Notes: generated by a model from the sequence alone, not told the origin. Positions 18,109-26,467 are shown, numbered from the stretch's first letter. The stretch: DNA of 55,747 nucleotides from Brassicibacter mesophilus (GCF_050433385.1 NZ_JBNPXI010000026.1:1-55747); one strand, 5' to 3'. Numbers and translations: made by a program.

Positions 18109-18152
18109 AAAGAAACAGGATAGCTAAAATATCTAAGCTATCCTGTTTCTTT
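18109..18152. terminator. Bidirectional-looking terminator between the MazG-like gene and gerB
   Basis: A perfect 17-bp inverted repeat, AAAGAAACAGGATAGCT (18109-18125) with its complement (18136-18152). Its A/T-rich ends supply short T runs on both strands. On the minus strand it follows the stop of the pyrophosphohydrolase gene. Confidence 0.75.
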
Positions 18153-18171
18153 ATATACAAATATAAAGTTT

Positions 18172-18561
18172 TTATTTTTTTATCTGACTATCTATTTCAT
18201 CCTTTAACTTAGGATATGGATCTTGCCATCCTGCTGGTTTAATAGTCTTACCATCTTCATTATAGTGCGGCTTACCATCTTCCCATAGCTTGTCCATGTT
18301 TGCTTTATGAACTATTTCAAATATATTATCAGGTTCAATTCCCATTTCAACTAAAGTGCCTAAGGCAAAGTACATTAAGTCTATCATTGCATCTGCCTGT
18401 TCATATATATCTTCAGCTTCTTTGAATTCATCTATTTCTTCAAGCATCCAATTATATCTTTTCCCAACCCTATCTTCATCTAATAGCTTAGGACTATCTT
18501 CATAAGGATGATTGAATCTAATTTGAAAGTCTCTAACCATATTCCACCATTTATTGCTCAT
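18172..18561 (-). CDS. MazG-like / HisE-like nucleotide pyrophosphohydrolase
   Basis: A 129-residue all-alpha NTP pyrophosphatase. The metal-binding helices are visible as EEIDEFKEAED and DAMIDLMYFALG, the ExxE...ExxD pattern of the MazG/dUTPase superfamily. The start is ATG 18559-18561 (MSNKWW) after AGGAGG. Such proteins hydrolyse nucleotide triphosphates, but the substrate cannot be read from sequence. It is a single-gene unit between two terminators. Confidence 0.75.
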   Translation of the reverse strand: MSNKWWNMVRDFQIRFNHPYEDSPKLLDEDRVGKRYNWMLEEIDEFKEAEDIYEQADAMIDLMYFALGTLVEMGIEPDNIFEIVHKANMDKLWEDGKPHYNEDGKTIKPAGWQDPYPKLKDEIDSQIKK

Positions 18562-18649
18562 ATGTATTCCTCCTAGCACATGTAGTATTAGTTTAATTTA
18601 TTATAATAAATATTTTACATTAACTTTAAGCTTTTGTAAAAAGGTAACA

Positions 18650-18679
18650 AAAAAGCTGTCGAAAATCCGACAGCTTTTT
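18650..18679 (-). terminator. Terminator of the NCS2 permease gene
   Basis: A 12-bp stem AAAAAGCTGTCG/CGACAGCTTTTT with a six-base loop, followed by T residues on the minus strand, directly after the permease stop codon at 18684. Confidence 0.9.
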
Positions 18680-18683
18680 TTCA

Positions 18684-20102
18684 TTAGTTAGGCAACAATG
18701 TAAATCTTATAATGAACATCACTGCTAATATATACATTATTGGGTTTACTTCTTTATGTCTTCCAGTAAATATCTTCATAATAGGATAGAATATTATTCC
18801 AGCTGCAACTCCATTTGCTATACTAAAAGTAAATGGCATCATAGCTATTGTAAAGAAAGCTGGGACAGCTTCTGTAAAGTCTGTAAAATCTATTTTTACT
18901 ATAGACTGAATCATTAGTACACCAACTACAATAAGTGCTGGTGCAGTTGCTTGAGTAGGTACAACCCCGATTACTCCAGCAAAGAATAATGAAGCTAAAA
19001 ACAACACACCTGTTACAACTGACGTAAGACCAGTTCTACCACCTTCAGCTATCCCTGCAGTTGACTCAACATAAGTTGAAGTAGTAGTTGTTCCAAGGAA
19101 CGAACTTAGCGTTGTAGCAATAGAATCTGATAGAAGTGCTCTATTCATATTTCTTACTTTTCCATCTGGCTCAATCATATTTCCTTTTTGAGCAGTTCCT
19201 AGTAGTGTTCCTATATTATCAAATAAGTCAACAAAGCTTATTGTCATAACAACCATAACTATATTTAACAATGCACCCGCAACACCAACTTCACCATTTC
19301 CTAATAATCCTTTAAAGTCCCATTTCATAAATGTTGGTGCTATAGATGGTGGCGCAGTAAATATTTTGATACCTTCAATATTTGTTACTCCTAGTGGTAT
19401 ACCTATTATAGTAGTTAAGATAATTGATATAAGGATTGCTCCTTTAACATTTCTAGCCATAAGAACAACTGTTATCATTAGTCCGATTAATGTCAATGCT
19501 ACACCTGCATTTGTAAAATCTCCAAAACCAACTAATGTAGCCGGGTTTGAAATAATGATACCTCCACTTTTTAAACCTATTAATGCAATGAAAAGACCCA
19601 CTCCTGCACTAATAGCTGTTTTAATATTTTGTGGAAGACTGTCTATAATCTTTTCTCTTATTGAAGTTACTGTTATTATAATAAATAGAATACCAGATAT
19701 CATAACTGCTGCAATACCTTGTTGCCATGTATATCCTAAAGTTAAAACTACACTATATGCAAAAAACGCAGAAAGTCCTAATCCCGGAGCTGTTGCAAAG
19801 GGTAATTTAGCATATAAACCCATAGAAAGAGTTCCATAAGCAGATATTAAACATGTAGCTGCAAATATAGAAGCTACAACAGGATCATTAAATATCGTAA
19901 ACTCTGAAGCAGCGTCTCCCACTACTCCAGCTGCATTTAAACCTGCTGCCTTTAAAAGGTTTGGAATAACTAAAAGAACATATGCCATTGTAACAAATGT
20001 AGTGATCCCTGCAATTATTTCTGTTTTAACGTCTGTACCATACTTAGATAATTCAAAATATCTTTCAACAAATGAATCTGTTTTTTTCGTGTTGCTTCCC
20101 AC
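18684..20102 (-). CDS. NCS2-family purine (adenine/guanine/hypoxanthine) permease, AzgA type
   Basis: A 472-residue permease with about 12-14 membrane segments. The N-terminal motif VERYFELSKYGTDVKTEIIAGITTFVTMAYVL-type and NPLL-like region identify the AzgA/PbuG/PbuO branch of nucleobase:cation symporters; the FVDLFDNIGTLLG and TSTYVESTAGIAEGGRTGL blocks are the substrate-site motifs. It imports purine bases for salvage. It stands alone; no purine riboswitch is visible upstream, but a palindrome and a cre-like site are (separate entries). Confidence 0.9.
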   Translation of the reverse strand: MGSNTKKTDSFVERYFELSKYGTDVKTEIIAGITTFVTMAYVLLVIPNLLKAAGLNAAGVVGDAASEFTIFNDPVVASIFAATCLISAYGTLSMGLYAKLPFATAPGLGLSAFFAYSVVLTLGYTWQQGIAAVMISGILFIIITVTSIREKIIDSLPQNIKTAISAGVGLFIALIGLKSGGIIISNPATLVGFGDFTNAGVALTLIGLMITVVLMARNVKGAILISIILTTIIGIPLGVTNIEGIKIFTAPPSIAPTFMKWDFKGLLGNGEVGVAGALLNIVMVVMTISFVDLFDNIGTLLGTAQKGNMIEPDGKVRNMNRALLSDSIATTLSSFLGTTTTSTYVESTAGIAEGGRTGLTSVVTGVLFLASLFFAGVIGVVPTQATAPALIVVGVLMIQSIVKIDFTDFTEAVPAFFTIAMMPFTFSIANGVAAGIIFYPIMKIFTGRHKEVNPIMYILAVMFIIRFTLLPN

Positions 20103-20129
20103 TTCATCTCCTCCTCAGAATATTTTCAT

Positions 20130-20145
20130 TGGTAATCGTTTGCAT
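20130..20145. promoter_or_regulatory. cre-like site upstream of the purine permease
   Basis: The minus strand reads ATGCAAACGATTACCA, agreeing with the CcpA consensus WTGNAANCGNWNNCW at 14 of 15 positions, centred about 35 bases before the permease start. Other LacI-family regulators bind similar AACG-centred sites, so CcpA is only one candidate. Confidence 0.35.
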
Positions 20146-20160
20146 GTTAAAATTTTTTAA

Positions 20161-20181
20161 GTCGAAATTCACTATTTCGAC
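20161..20181. promoter_or_regulatory. Perfect 8+8 palindrome upstream of the purine permease
   Basis: GTCGAAAT (20161-20168) and ATTTCGAC (20174-20181) flank a TCACT spacer. Location (60-80 bases upstream of the start) and symmetry fit a dimeric repressor operator. A short RNA hairpin is the alternative. Confidence 0.4.
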
Positions 20182-20289
20182 CTAGAAAACGTTAACACAT
20201 TTTTATATACTAACAATATTATTATTTGCTGTCAATTGTAAAATACTACTAAAGAACGTTATCAAAAATAGTATACATATTTTGTAAAT

Positions 20290-20317
20290 AAAAAATCCCT
20301 AGAAAAGCTCTAGGGAT
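20290..20317 (-). terminator. Terminator of the ECF S-component gene
   Basis: A 9-bp stem ATCCCTAGA/TCTAGGGAT with a five-base loop, followed on the minus strand by six T residues; directly downstream of the stop at 20338. Confidence 0.9.
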
Positions 20318-20337
20318 AAATCACTTGCATCACTATG

Positions 20338-20871
20338 TTAGCCTTGTATAGTTTGATTTTTAATAAAACCTTTTAGAGCGTACATTAGTGATGGTATTAT
20401 TACTATTTGTATAATTATTCCTGGCAGTCCAGTTATTACTGCCCCCTTTACAAAGGCTATTGAATTCATTTTAATACTAAACAATTGAACTAAGACAGCC
20501 ACTGTTAACCCTGCAACTATTCTTCCACCTATCATGGATATGATAAGAGAAGGAATAGAAGATAATTTAAACTTTCTAGTAGCCAATGAGGCTATAATCC
20601 CATATGCTCCCAACTCAAATGCCATAATAACTGCCATTGGAAACATTGGAGGCATTCCTGTAAGCACACCGCTTATAATTGGAGTTGCAATCCCCAGAAC
20701 AAGAGCTAAATATGGAGAAAGTATAAGTCCTCCTATTAAAACTGGTATATGCATAGGTAGAAAAACAGGCCCCATCATACCAAAACTGTGAAATATCATT
20801 GGTAGCAGTATTCCAATTGCTAATAATAATCCTCCTGACACTAATTCTTTTGTTGTCAATTTACTATTCAT
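20338..20871 (-). CDS. ECF transporter S component (substrate-binding membrane subunit)
   Basis: A 177-residue protein with about six membrane segments, of the ECF-type S-component family (PF12822-like). It would bind a vitamin or other micronutrient and pair with a shared EcfA/A'/T module that is not in this window. The start is ATG 20869-20871 (MNSKLTTKELVSGG) after GAGGAGG. The substrate is not deducible; the HIPVLIGGLILSP and GIATPIISGVLTGMPPMFP segments resemble the pantothenate/folate-like S-component subgroup. It is preceded by DUF3842 and DUF1893 genes and by an intergenic terminator. Confidence 0.8.
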   Translation of the reverse strand: MNSKLTTKELVSGGLLLAIGILLPMIFHSFGMMGPVFLPMHIPVLIGGLILSPYLALVLGIATPIISGVLTGMPPMFPMAVIMAFELGAYGIIASLATRKFKLSSIPSLIISMIGGRIVAGLTVAVLVQLFSIKMNSIAFVKGAVITGLPGIIIQIVIIPSLMYALKGFIKNQTIQG

Positions 20872-20884
20872 ATTATTCCTCCTC

Positions 20885-20931
20885 AAAAAAATAACCATGA
20901 AAGTTTCCTTCTTGGAAATACCTTCATGGTT
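20885..20931 (-). terminator. Terminator/attenuator between DUF3842 and the ECF S-component gene
   Basis: AACCATGAA (20893-20901) pairs with TTCATGGTT (20923-20931), with a second GGAAA/TTTCC stem inside, followed on the minus strand by seven T residues. It abuts the DUF3842 stop and ends about 15 bases before the S-component start, so distal expression should be reduced or conditional. Confidence 0.75.
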
Positions 20932-21348
20932 TTATTTTTCATCTATTATTTTCTTTATTGTTTGTAAAAGCTCATCAAAAAGGGATTTAAACTGATAATT
21001 ATTCAGTCCAATAACATCAATGTTACATTTGCTTACTGGCAATAAAAGCTTTCTTGCTTCACTACTTGCAACAGCCTCTGCCATTTTAGGACTAATTTCA
21101 CCCATCATAGAATTAGCAGCAATAATAGCCATAGGTCCAATTATTATATCAACCTTTTTACTGGTCCATACAACTGCATTTTCTCCAGTAGCACCATCAT
21201 CAGCACCAGCCTTTAGCATATTAGAAGTCGCTTGGGAGTTCGTTCCCAATGCAATGATTTCAATACCATCGGTTTTGAAAGACTTCAGTCTTTCAACGAC
21301 TTGACATCCAATGCCTCCGCCTTTGCCATCAATCACAGCTATTCTCAT
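20932..21348 (-). CDS. DUF3842 family protein
   Basis: A 138-residue protein that begins MRIAVIDGKGGGIGCQVVERL, a Rossmann-like beta-loop-helix with a GKGGGIG loop. It is typical of DUF3842, a family of unknown function in anaerobic Firmicutes. VDIIIGPMAIIAANSMMGEISPKMA is the other conserved block. It is translationally linked to DUF1893 (one base apart) and followed by an ECF S component. The repeated co-occurrence in operon order suggests a joint cofactor or vitamin role, but no chemistry can be assigned. Confidence 0.8.
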   Translation of the reverse strand: MRIAVIDGKGGGIGCQVVERLKSFKTDGIEIIALGTNSQATSNMLKAGADDGATGENAVVWTSKKVDIIIGPMAIIAANSMMGEISPKMAEAVASSEARKLLLPVSKCNIDVIGLNNYQFKSLFDELLQTIKKIIDEK

Positions 21349-21349
21349 G

Positions 21350-21781
21350 TCAGTTTCTCACTTTGATGCTTTTTAGAAAGCTTGATATATCTTCTAGCAA
21401 GTCATCAACATTATTGACGTTTTGTGACAATGTTTCTACTGGGCACATACCGGTTTTATCACGGTTTTTTATGTATGGAGTAGTTTCGTCATAACAAAAT
21501 TGAATAGATGTTTTTTGTAACACCTTTACTGCATTTTCTGATACAAGCTTTGTATAAAGCTCCTTTATACAAGCATATTTACAAAGCATGGCAGCTGCTT
21601 TTCCAATAACTCGATCAGCAACACTCGCTCCTTTAAGCTCATCCTTAAGCTCACTTACTGCAGTATACATTGGCTTTATACCTCTATCTCTACTAGAAAA
21701 AATTAACTTCCCCTCTTTGACGATTGCTAAGGCAAGCTGTTCCTTTTCTAATAGCTCCTTAGCTAAGTCAATATCCTTCAT
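21350..21781 (-). CDS. DUF1893 domain protein (cytidine-deaminase-like fold)
   Basis: A 143-residue protein of DUF1893: DLAKELLEKEQLALAIVKEGKLIFSS, then DRVIGKAAAMLCKYA and a C-terminal CPVE. The family is related by structure to the cytidine deaminase fold (Thermotoga TM1506). The G-K-A-A-A stretch corresponds to the helix that carries HAE in true deaminases; the His-Ala-Glu zinc motif is absent, so deaminase activity is doubtful. It is the first gene of the DUF1893-DUF3842-ECF S operon. The region upstream is a decayed copy of the cls promoter. Confidence 0.8.
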   Translation of the reverse strand: MKDIDLAKELLEKEQLALAIVKEGKLIFSSRDRGIKPMYTAVSELKDELKGASVADRVIGKAAAMLCKYACIKELYTKLVSENAVKVLQKTSIQFCYDETTPYIKNRDKTGMCPVETLSQNVNNVDDLLEDISSFLKSIKVRN

Positions 21782-21789
21782 AAACTCAA

Positions 21790-21940
21790 CTCCTGATTAC
21801 AGAATATACTATATGATATCAAACTTTTCAATAAATTTCAATTTATTGATATTTGTTAAATTAATATATTTAATTTATAAGGACATTATACCAATATATC
21901 ATATAAATGGTGTTTTTATGCTAGTATTAAATATTATATA
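21790..21940 (+). repeat. Decayed copy of the cls upstream region and first codons
   Basis: This stretch aligns base by base, with scattered changes, to 22457-22635. Shared blocks include TATCAAACTTTTC, ATAAATTTCAATTTATT, GATATATTT-like and ATGCT(A/G)(G/A)TATTAAATATTAT. It corresponds to the promoter/leader plus the codons around Met-Leu-Ile-Leu-Asn-Ile-Ile of cardiolipin synthase, and is followed by a leftover of the gene's 3' part. Confidence 0.7.
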
Positions 21941-21947
21941 TTAAAAA

Positions 21948-22046
21948 GAATTTATTCATGCAAAGGCAATTGTAATACATGGAAAGCTTATGTCAGTCGA
22001 AATTAGAAATATTGATGTTAGAAGCTTTAAGCTAAAAAAGATGTGA
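21948..22046 (+). pseudogene. Remnant of a second cardiolipin synthase gene (C-terminal HKD motif only)
   Basis: A 32-codon frame reads EFIHAKAIVIHGKLMSVEIR then NIDVRSFKLKK. It matches the intact Cls at about residues 397-427 (FIHAKTIVVDGKLSSVG, NIDVRSFKL) with the HxK motif retained but the Asp of HKD replaced (H-G). No start codon belongs to it. With the preceding repeat this is an internally deleted duplicate of cls: leader and first residues fused to the last catalytic motif. Confidence 0.75.
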
Positions 22047-22370
22047 TTATCAATCCTACTATATTTACTATACAAAAAATTATTAAGCATAGAGAAACAA
22101 AACCATTATCATTTTTCACAGTATTAGGAAGTCCTTTGTAGTTTTTTAAAACTGTAAATTGACTTCTAATTTCTTCAAAAAAGTTACGATCTGGAGTTTC
22201 CCAGCATATATTTTTTTCGGCTTACCTATATATATGTACACAATAGATAAAATCGAAATAAAGACCCAAAATATAAAGAATATTTCTAGATTAATGCCTG
22301 CAATTAACGTTAAAAATAGACAAAGAATCTCTATTAAAAATAAAATGATAATACCTTTATATTTTTTCAC
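22027..22370 (-). pseudogene. Frameshifted small membrane protein
   Basis: From GTG/ATG around 22370, behind GAGGGAAT, the frame encodes two hydrophobic helices (ILFLIEILCLFLTLIAG and FIFWVFISILSIVYIYIG). It then leaves frame near a run of seven A at about 22210-22220 and stops at 22146. One frame over, the sequence continues as PDRNFFEEIRSQFTVLKNYKG, ending in a third helix (LCLIIFCIVNIVGLIITSF) and TAA at 22027-22029. Joined, this gives a coherent ~113-residue three-helix membrane protein. I do not recognise the family. It is either a pseudogene or a homopolymer sequencing error. Confidence 0.55.
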
Positions 22371-22456
22371 ACTAATTCCCTCGTTTAATTATTTACTTCT
22401 CTATTTATATAATATATTTTTACCTTACATATTATAATTGTCTTTCATAATCTCAG

Positions 22457-22635
22457 CTCTTGATTATATAACTATAATTTATGGTATCAAACTTTTCTAT
22501 AAATTTCAATTTATTCATATTTACAGAATTGATATATTTAAAAGATTGGGATATTATACTATTATATCATACAGGGGGTGAATCTATGCAATTATTCCTT
22601 TCTACTCTTTCCGTAATGCTGATATTAAATATTAT
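22457..22635 (+). repeat. Intact partner of the 21790-21940 repeat (cls leader)
   Basis: This contains the leader, ribosome site (GGGGGTG) and first 16 codons of the functional cls gene and aligns to the decayed copy about 670 bases upstream. The direct orientation fits a tandem duplication. Confidence 0.7.
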
Positions 22636-24031
22636 TTTGGCATTTGTTATAATTTTTCTTGAAAGAAAAAATCCTGCTTCTACATGGGCATGGTTAATGG
22701 TCTTATTGTTGATACCTAACATAGGATTCATTCTGTATTTAATACTTGGTCAGAATTTGAGCAGACAAAAAATATTTCAATACAAAACTGAAGAAGACCA
22801 AATAATACGCAAGCTTCTATTAGAACAGATTTCCCATTTGCAGAACAACGAACTAGAATATAATGATAAATCAATGGTATCCTATCAAGATATGATCCAT
22901 ATGAATTTAATAAGCAGCGACTCTATTTTTACTCAAGACAATGAAGTGAAAATATTTACTGATGGTATAGAAAAGTTTGATGAACTTATTCGCTCAATTG
23001 AAGAAGCAAAAGACCACATACATATGCTTTACTATATAATAAAAAACGATGATATAAGCCAAAAAATAATAAGCGCATTAACTAGAAAAGCAAGTGAAGG
23101 ACTCGAAGTTAGGTTCTTATATGATGCGGTAGGTGGACGATCTCTTCCAAAAAACTTCTTCAAAGAGTTTAAAAAAGCTGGTGGAAAAGTAGCTTCATTT
23201 TTTCCTTTCAAAATACCACTTATAAACTTGAGAATAAATTATAGGAACCATAGAAAGCTTGCTATAATAGATGGAGAAATCGGATTTATTGGTGGTTTTA
23301 ATATTGGAGATGAATATCTTGGGCTAGACAAAAAATTTGGATATTGGAGGGACACTCATCTAAAAATAAAAGGAAGCTCTGTACATATGATACAGACTAG
23401 ATTTCTACTAGATTGGAGTTATGCTTCAAAAGAAGATGTTAATTATAGTGAAAAGTACTATCCAATTATAAATTCAGCAGGTACAACTGGTATACAAATA
23501 GTATCTAGTGGCCCTGATTCTGAAGAAGAGCAAATAAAGAACGGATATATAAAAATGATAAATTCTGCAAAAAAAAGTGTCTATATACAAACACCTTACT
23601 TTATTCCTGATGAAAGTGTGCTTGAAGCATTAAGGATTGCATCATTATCTGGTGTAGATGTTAGGATTATGTTCCCAAATAAACCAGATCATATGTTTGT
23701 ATATTGGGCAACCTACTCTTATATAGGTGAACTCTTAAAGTCTGGCATTAAAGCTTATGTTTATGAAAATGGATTTATCCATGCAAAGACCATTGTAGTG
23801 GACGGAAAGCTTTCATCAGTTGGAACTGCCAATATTGATGTTCGAAGCTTTAAGCTCAATTTTGAAGTTAATGCATTTATATATGATACGGTTACATCAA
23901 GCAAGCTGAAAACTATATTTGAAAAAGACATTCTATACTGCACTGAATTAACTAATGAAATGTATGAAAGCCGTTCACGAAAAATAAAATTCAAAGAATC
24001 TATATCAAGACTATTGTCACCTGTTTTATAA
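22586..24031 (+). CDS. cls: Cardiolipin synthase (phospholipase D family)
   Basis: A 481-residue membrane enzyme joining two phosphatidylglycerols to cardiolipin. The start is ATG 22586 after GGGGGTG; the frame is open further upstream but without a ribosome site. Two N-terminal membrane helices (about 1-25 and 33-55, with the ERKNPASTWAW signature between) precede two HKD motifs: H222 in NHRKLAIIDG and H399 in HAKTIVVDGK. Length and layout match Bacillus ClsA. A decayed duplicate lies just upstream, and a small lipoprotein gene follows. Confidence 0.95.
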   Translation: MQLFLSTLSVMLILNIILAFVIIFLERKNPASTWAWLMVLLLIPNIGFILYLILGQNLSRQKIFQYKTEEDQIIRKLLLEQISHLQNNELEYNDKSMVSYQDMIHMNLISSDSIFTQDNEVKIFTDGIEKFDELIRSIEEAKDHIHMLYYIIKNDDISQKIISALTRKASEGLEVRFLYDAVGGRSLPKNFFKEFKKAGGKVASFFPFKIPLINLRINYRNHRKLAIIDGEIGFIGGFNIGDEYLGLDKKFGYWRDTHLKIKGSSVHMIQTRFLLDWSYASKEDVNYSEKYYPIINSAGTTGIQIVSSGPDSEEEQIKNGYIKMINSAKKSVYIQTPYFIPDESVLEALRIASLSGVDVRIMFPNKPDHMFVYWATYSYIGELLKSGIKAYVYENGFIHAKTIVVDGKLSSVGTANIDVRSFKLNFEVNAFIYDTVTSSKLKTIFEKDILYCTELTNEMYESRSRKIKFKESISRLLSPVL

Positions 24032-24108
24032 AACATAACAACAATTTCTACATAAAGCCAGCTCTAAAAGTAAATAATATACTTAAAATAATCTAAGAGG
24101 TGTTATTT

Positions 24109-24480
24109 GTGAAAAATAGAGCTGTTATATTTTTACTTGTAATTATAAGCATCTTTTCTATAGGATGCAGCAACAAATATACAGTTGAATCATTAGATGT
24201 GCCTATAGAAGAAAACATGAAGCTAGAATCAACTAAAGAAGGAGAAACTGAAGGAAAAACTGTAGAATTATCTACCTATGTTGTGGAAAATGGAGCCTTA
24301 GATTCGTTCCTATTTGAGTATGAAAAAAAGCTTAATGATAAAGGCTGGAAAACTACAAATAACCTCAAGCCTAATGGTCTGGTAGTTGAAAAAAACAACA
24401 AAAAAGTAACTATTCTAGCTTATGAGAGAGAAGGCAATTTAATGGTAGATGTAATTCCTACTCCAAAAGAAAAGGAGTAG
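24109..24480 (+). CDS. Small lipoprotein of unknown function
   Basis: A 123-residue predicted lipoprotein: basic N terminus, hydrophobic helix FLLVIISIFS and lipobox SIGC. The start is taken at GTG 24109 because AGAGGTG is correctly spaced; an in-frame GTG at 24100 overlaps that site. The mature part is polar, with a TYVVENGALDSFLFEYEKKL helix. Not a family I can name. It lies 77 bases after cls in the same direction and ends in a hairpin, so it may share the cls transcript. Confidence 0.7.
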   Translation: MKNRAVIFLLVIISIFSIGCSNKYTVESLDVPIEENMKLESTKEGETEGKTVELSTYVVENGALDSFLFEYEKKLNDKGWKTTNNLKPNGLVVEKNNKKVTILAYEREGNLMVDVIPTPKEKE

Positions 24481-24492
24481 TATAAGAAAGTA

Positions 24493-24523
24493 TTTAAGGG
24501 TTATCAATATGATAACCCTTAAA
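24493..24523. terminator. Hairpin after the lipoprotein gene
   Basis: A perfect 13-bp inverted repeat TTTAAGGGTTATC/GATAACCCTTAAA with a five-base loop. The T run is poor; it may serve both the plus-strand lipoprotein and the minus-strand M20 gene. Confidence 0.6.
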
Positions 24524-24586
24524 TATTCAGTCAAGCAATTAATCCTTAATATTTTTTTACTTTATCATCTTTTGTATACATTTTTA

Positions 24587-25771
24587 TTACTTGCTAAGAA
24601 GCTTTATGGCATTAGCTATTTGAAGAAGAACTCCTATTTCTAAGCAGTCCTCATCAATATTAAATAAATCACTATGAAGCGGAGCTGTAATCCCTTTTTC
24701 TTCATTTCGGCAGCCTAAATGATAAAATGCAGCCTTTGAATAATGTGTAAAAAAAGAAAAATCCTCAACCCCAAGAGAAGGCTTCTCTTTATAAACCACG
24801 TTTTCTTTACCCAGTATGTATTCACTATTTTCCTTTATTACATCTACAACGTCAGAGTCGTTTATTAAAGACATGTATCCTTTTTCTATTATTACTTTCC
24901 CCTCTCCACCCATGGAGCAAGCTAACCCTTCAACAGCTTGTTTAATCCTATCCTTAAGATATTCTCTTATCTTTACATCATAAGTTCTTAATGTTCCTGT
25001 CAGTTCTACATAATCGCATAATACATTATGAACTGTTCCTCCATTTACGATTCCAAAGCTTAACACAGCTGAATCCAAAGGAGATATATTTCTACTCATA
25101 ATCGTTTGGAGTACTGTAATTATCTGCCCTGCAATTACTATTGCATCAACTCCAGCTTCAGGGTATGCACAGTGACTTTTTCTTCCCTTGATTATGATTT
25201 TTATAGTATCGCTAGATGCATTAAGCTTTCCATACTTAATCTCTATCTTTCCAGTATTTATATAAGGAGCTACATGCAATCCTATAGTGTAATCTACTTT
25301 AGGATCTTTCATGCACCCATCTTTGATCATTGGAAGAGCTCCTCCATCAGTTTCCTCTGCTGGCTGAAAAAATAGCTTAACATTCCCTTTTAGCTCATCT
25401 TTATGTTGAGTTATAATTTTTGCACAACCGAGAACAATAGCTGTATGTGCATCATGTCCACAAGCATGCATTTTACCTTTGACCATAGACCTATATGTAA
25501 TTTTATTTGCTTCTTCAATTGGAAGTGCATCTATGTCTGCCCTTAACGCTACTGTTTTCCCACTTTCATTGCCTCTTATAATCCCTACAATTCCTGTATT
25601 CCCTACTTCTCTGGTATATTCCACACCTATTTTATCAAATTCTCTGCATATTATGTCCCCTGTCTTATGCTCTTCCATACCTAATTCAGGATACATATGG
25701 AACTCTCTTCTTATTTCAATAAGCCATGGTTTTATTTCACTTATTTGTTTCTTAATCATTTCTAGTTCCAC
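24587..25771 (-). CDS. M20-family amidohydrolase (N-acyl-amino-acid / hippurate hydrolase type)
   Basis: A 394-residue di-metal peptidase of the M20D group. Metal-site motifs: RADIDALPIEE, MHACGHDAHTAI and QPAEETDGGALPMI, plus the late FSFFTHYSKAAFYHLGC and PLHSDLFNIDED. These enzymes cleave N-acetyl, N-benzoyl or similar acyl groups from amino acids. The start is chosen at GTG 25769-25771 because GGGGGA is six bases upstream. Substrate is unknown; in an amino-acid fermenter it would release free amino acids. Monocistronic. Confidence 0.9.
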   Translation of the reverse strand: MELEMIKKQISEIKPWLIEIRREFHMYPELGMEEHKTGDIICREFDKIGVEYTREVGNTGIVGIIRGNESGKTVALRADIDALPIEEANKITYRSMVKGKMHACGHDAHTAIVLGCAKIITQHKDELKGNVKLFFQPAEETDGGALPMIKDGCMKDPKVDYTIGLHVAPYINTGKIEIKYGKLNASSDTIKIIIKGRKSHCAYPEAGVDAIVIAGQIITVLQTIMSRNISPLDSAVLSFGIVNGGTVHNVLCDYVELTGTLRTYDVKIREYLKDRIKQAVEGLACSMGGEGKVIIEKGYMSLINDSDVVDVIKENSEYILGKENVVYKEKPSLGVEDFSFFTHYSKAAFYHLGCRNEEKGITAPLHSDLFNIDEDCLEIGVLLQIANAIKLLSK

Positions 25772-26002
25772 TAACATTCCCCCTAAGTTCAATCTATTAA
25801 TGATGTTTCTTTCTAGAATTATTGGGAATTTCCTTTATAATATTATTTAAATTATGATTTTTGTTTCTTTATCACGATACATTTTTTATATATAATATTG
25901 TATAAGAAGAAAACAAATAGTAGAAACACTTACAAATTATTTTCATAAAATTATTTCTATTGCTAATTCTGTATAGCAGATTATAGAAGGGGGAGTTTAT
26001 TA

Positions 26003-26467
26003 ATGTTTAAAGAAATGAGAAAAGCTGAAAGAAAAATAACTGATTTAGAAAGCTATGAAATACTTGAAAATGGAGAGTACGGAGTGTTATCTACAATAGG
26101 CACTAATGGTTATGCTTATGGAGTACCTGTTAGCTATGTTCTATTAAATAATTGTATATACTTCCATTGTGCTACAGAAGGAAGTAAGTTAGAGAATATT
26201 AGTACCAATAATAAAGTATCTTTTTGTGTTATTGGAAAAACTGAAATTTTACCTGAAAAGTTTTCTACAAAGTATGAAAGTGTTATTATCTTTGGAAAAG
26301 CTGTTGAAGTTTATAATGAAGAAAAAGAAGATGCTCTTGAAGCAATCATAAACAAATATTCAAGAGATTACCTTGAAGTTGGAAAAACCTATATAAACAC
26401 TTCTAAAAATAAAACTAAAGTAATTAAAATCATAGTAGAACATATCACAGGCAAAGCAAGAAGATAA
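26003..26467 (+). CDS. Pyridoxamine 5'-phosphate oxidase-like flavoprotein (NimA type)
   Basis: A 154-residue split-barrel flavin-binding protein. The MRKAERKITD start, GVLSTIGTNGYAYGVPVSYVLLNNCIYFHCATEGSKLENI core and KVSFCVIG strand match the Nim/PPOX-like family, which binds FMN and reduces varied compounds including nitroimidazoles. GGGGG precedes the ATG. It is followed 57 bases later by the dimethylargininase-like gene in the same direction. Physiological substrate is unknown. Confidence 0.85.
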   Translation: MFKEMRKAERKITDLESYEILENGEYGVLSTIGTNGYAYGVPVSYVLLNNCIYFHCATEGSKLENISTNNKVSFCVIGKTEILPEKFSTKYESVIIFGKAVEVYNEEKEDALEAIINKYSRDYLEVGKTYINTSKNKTKVIKIIVEHITGKARR

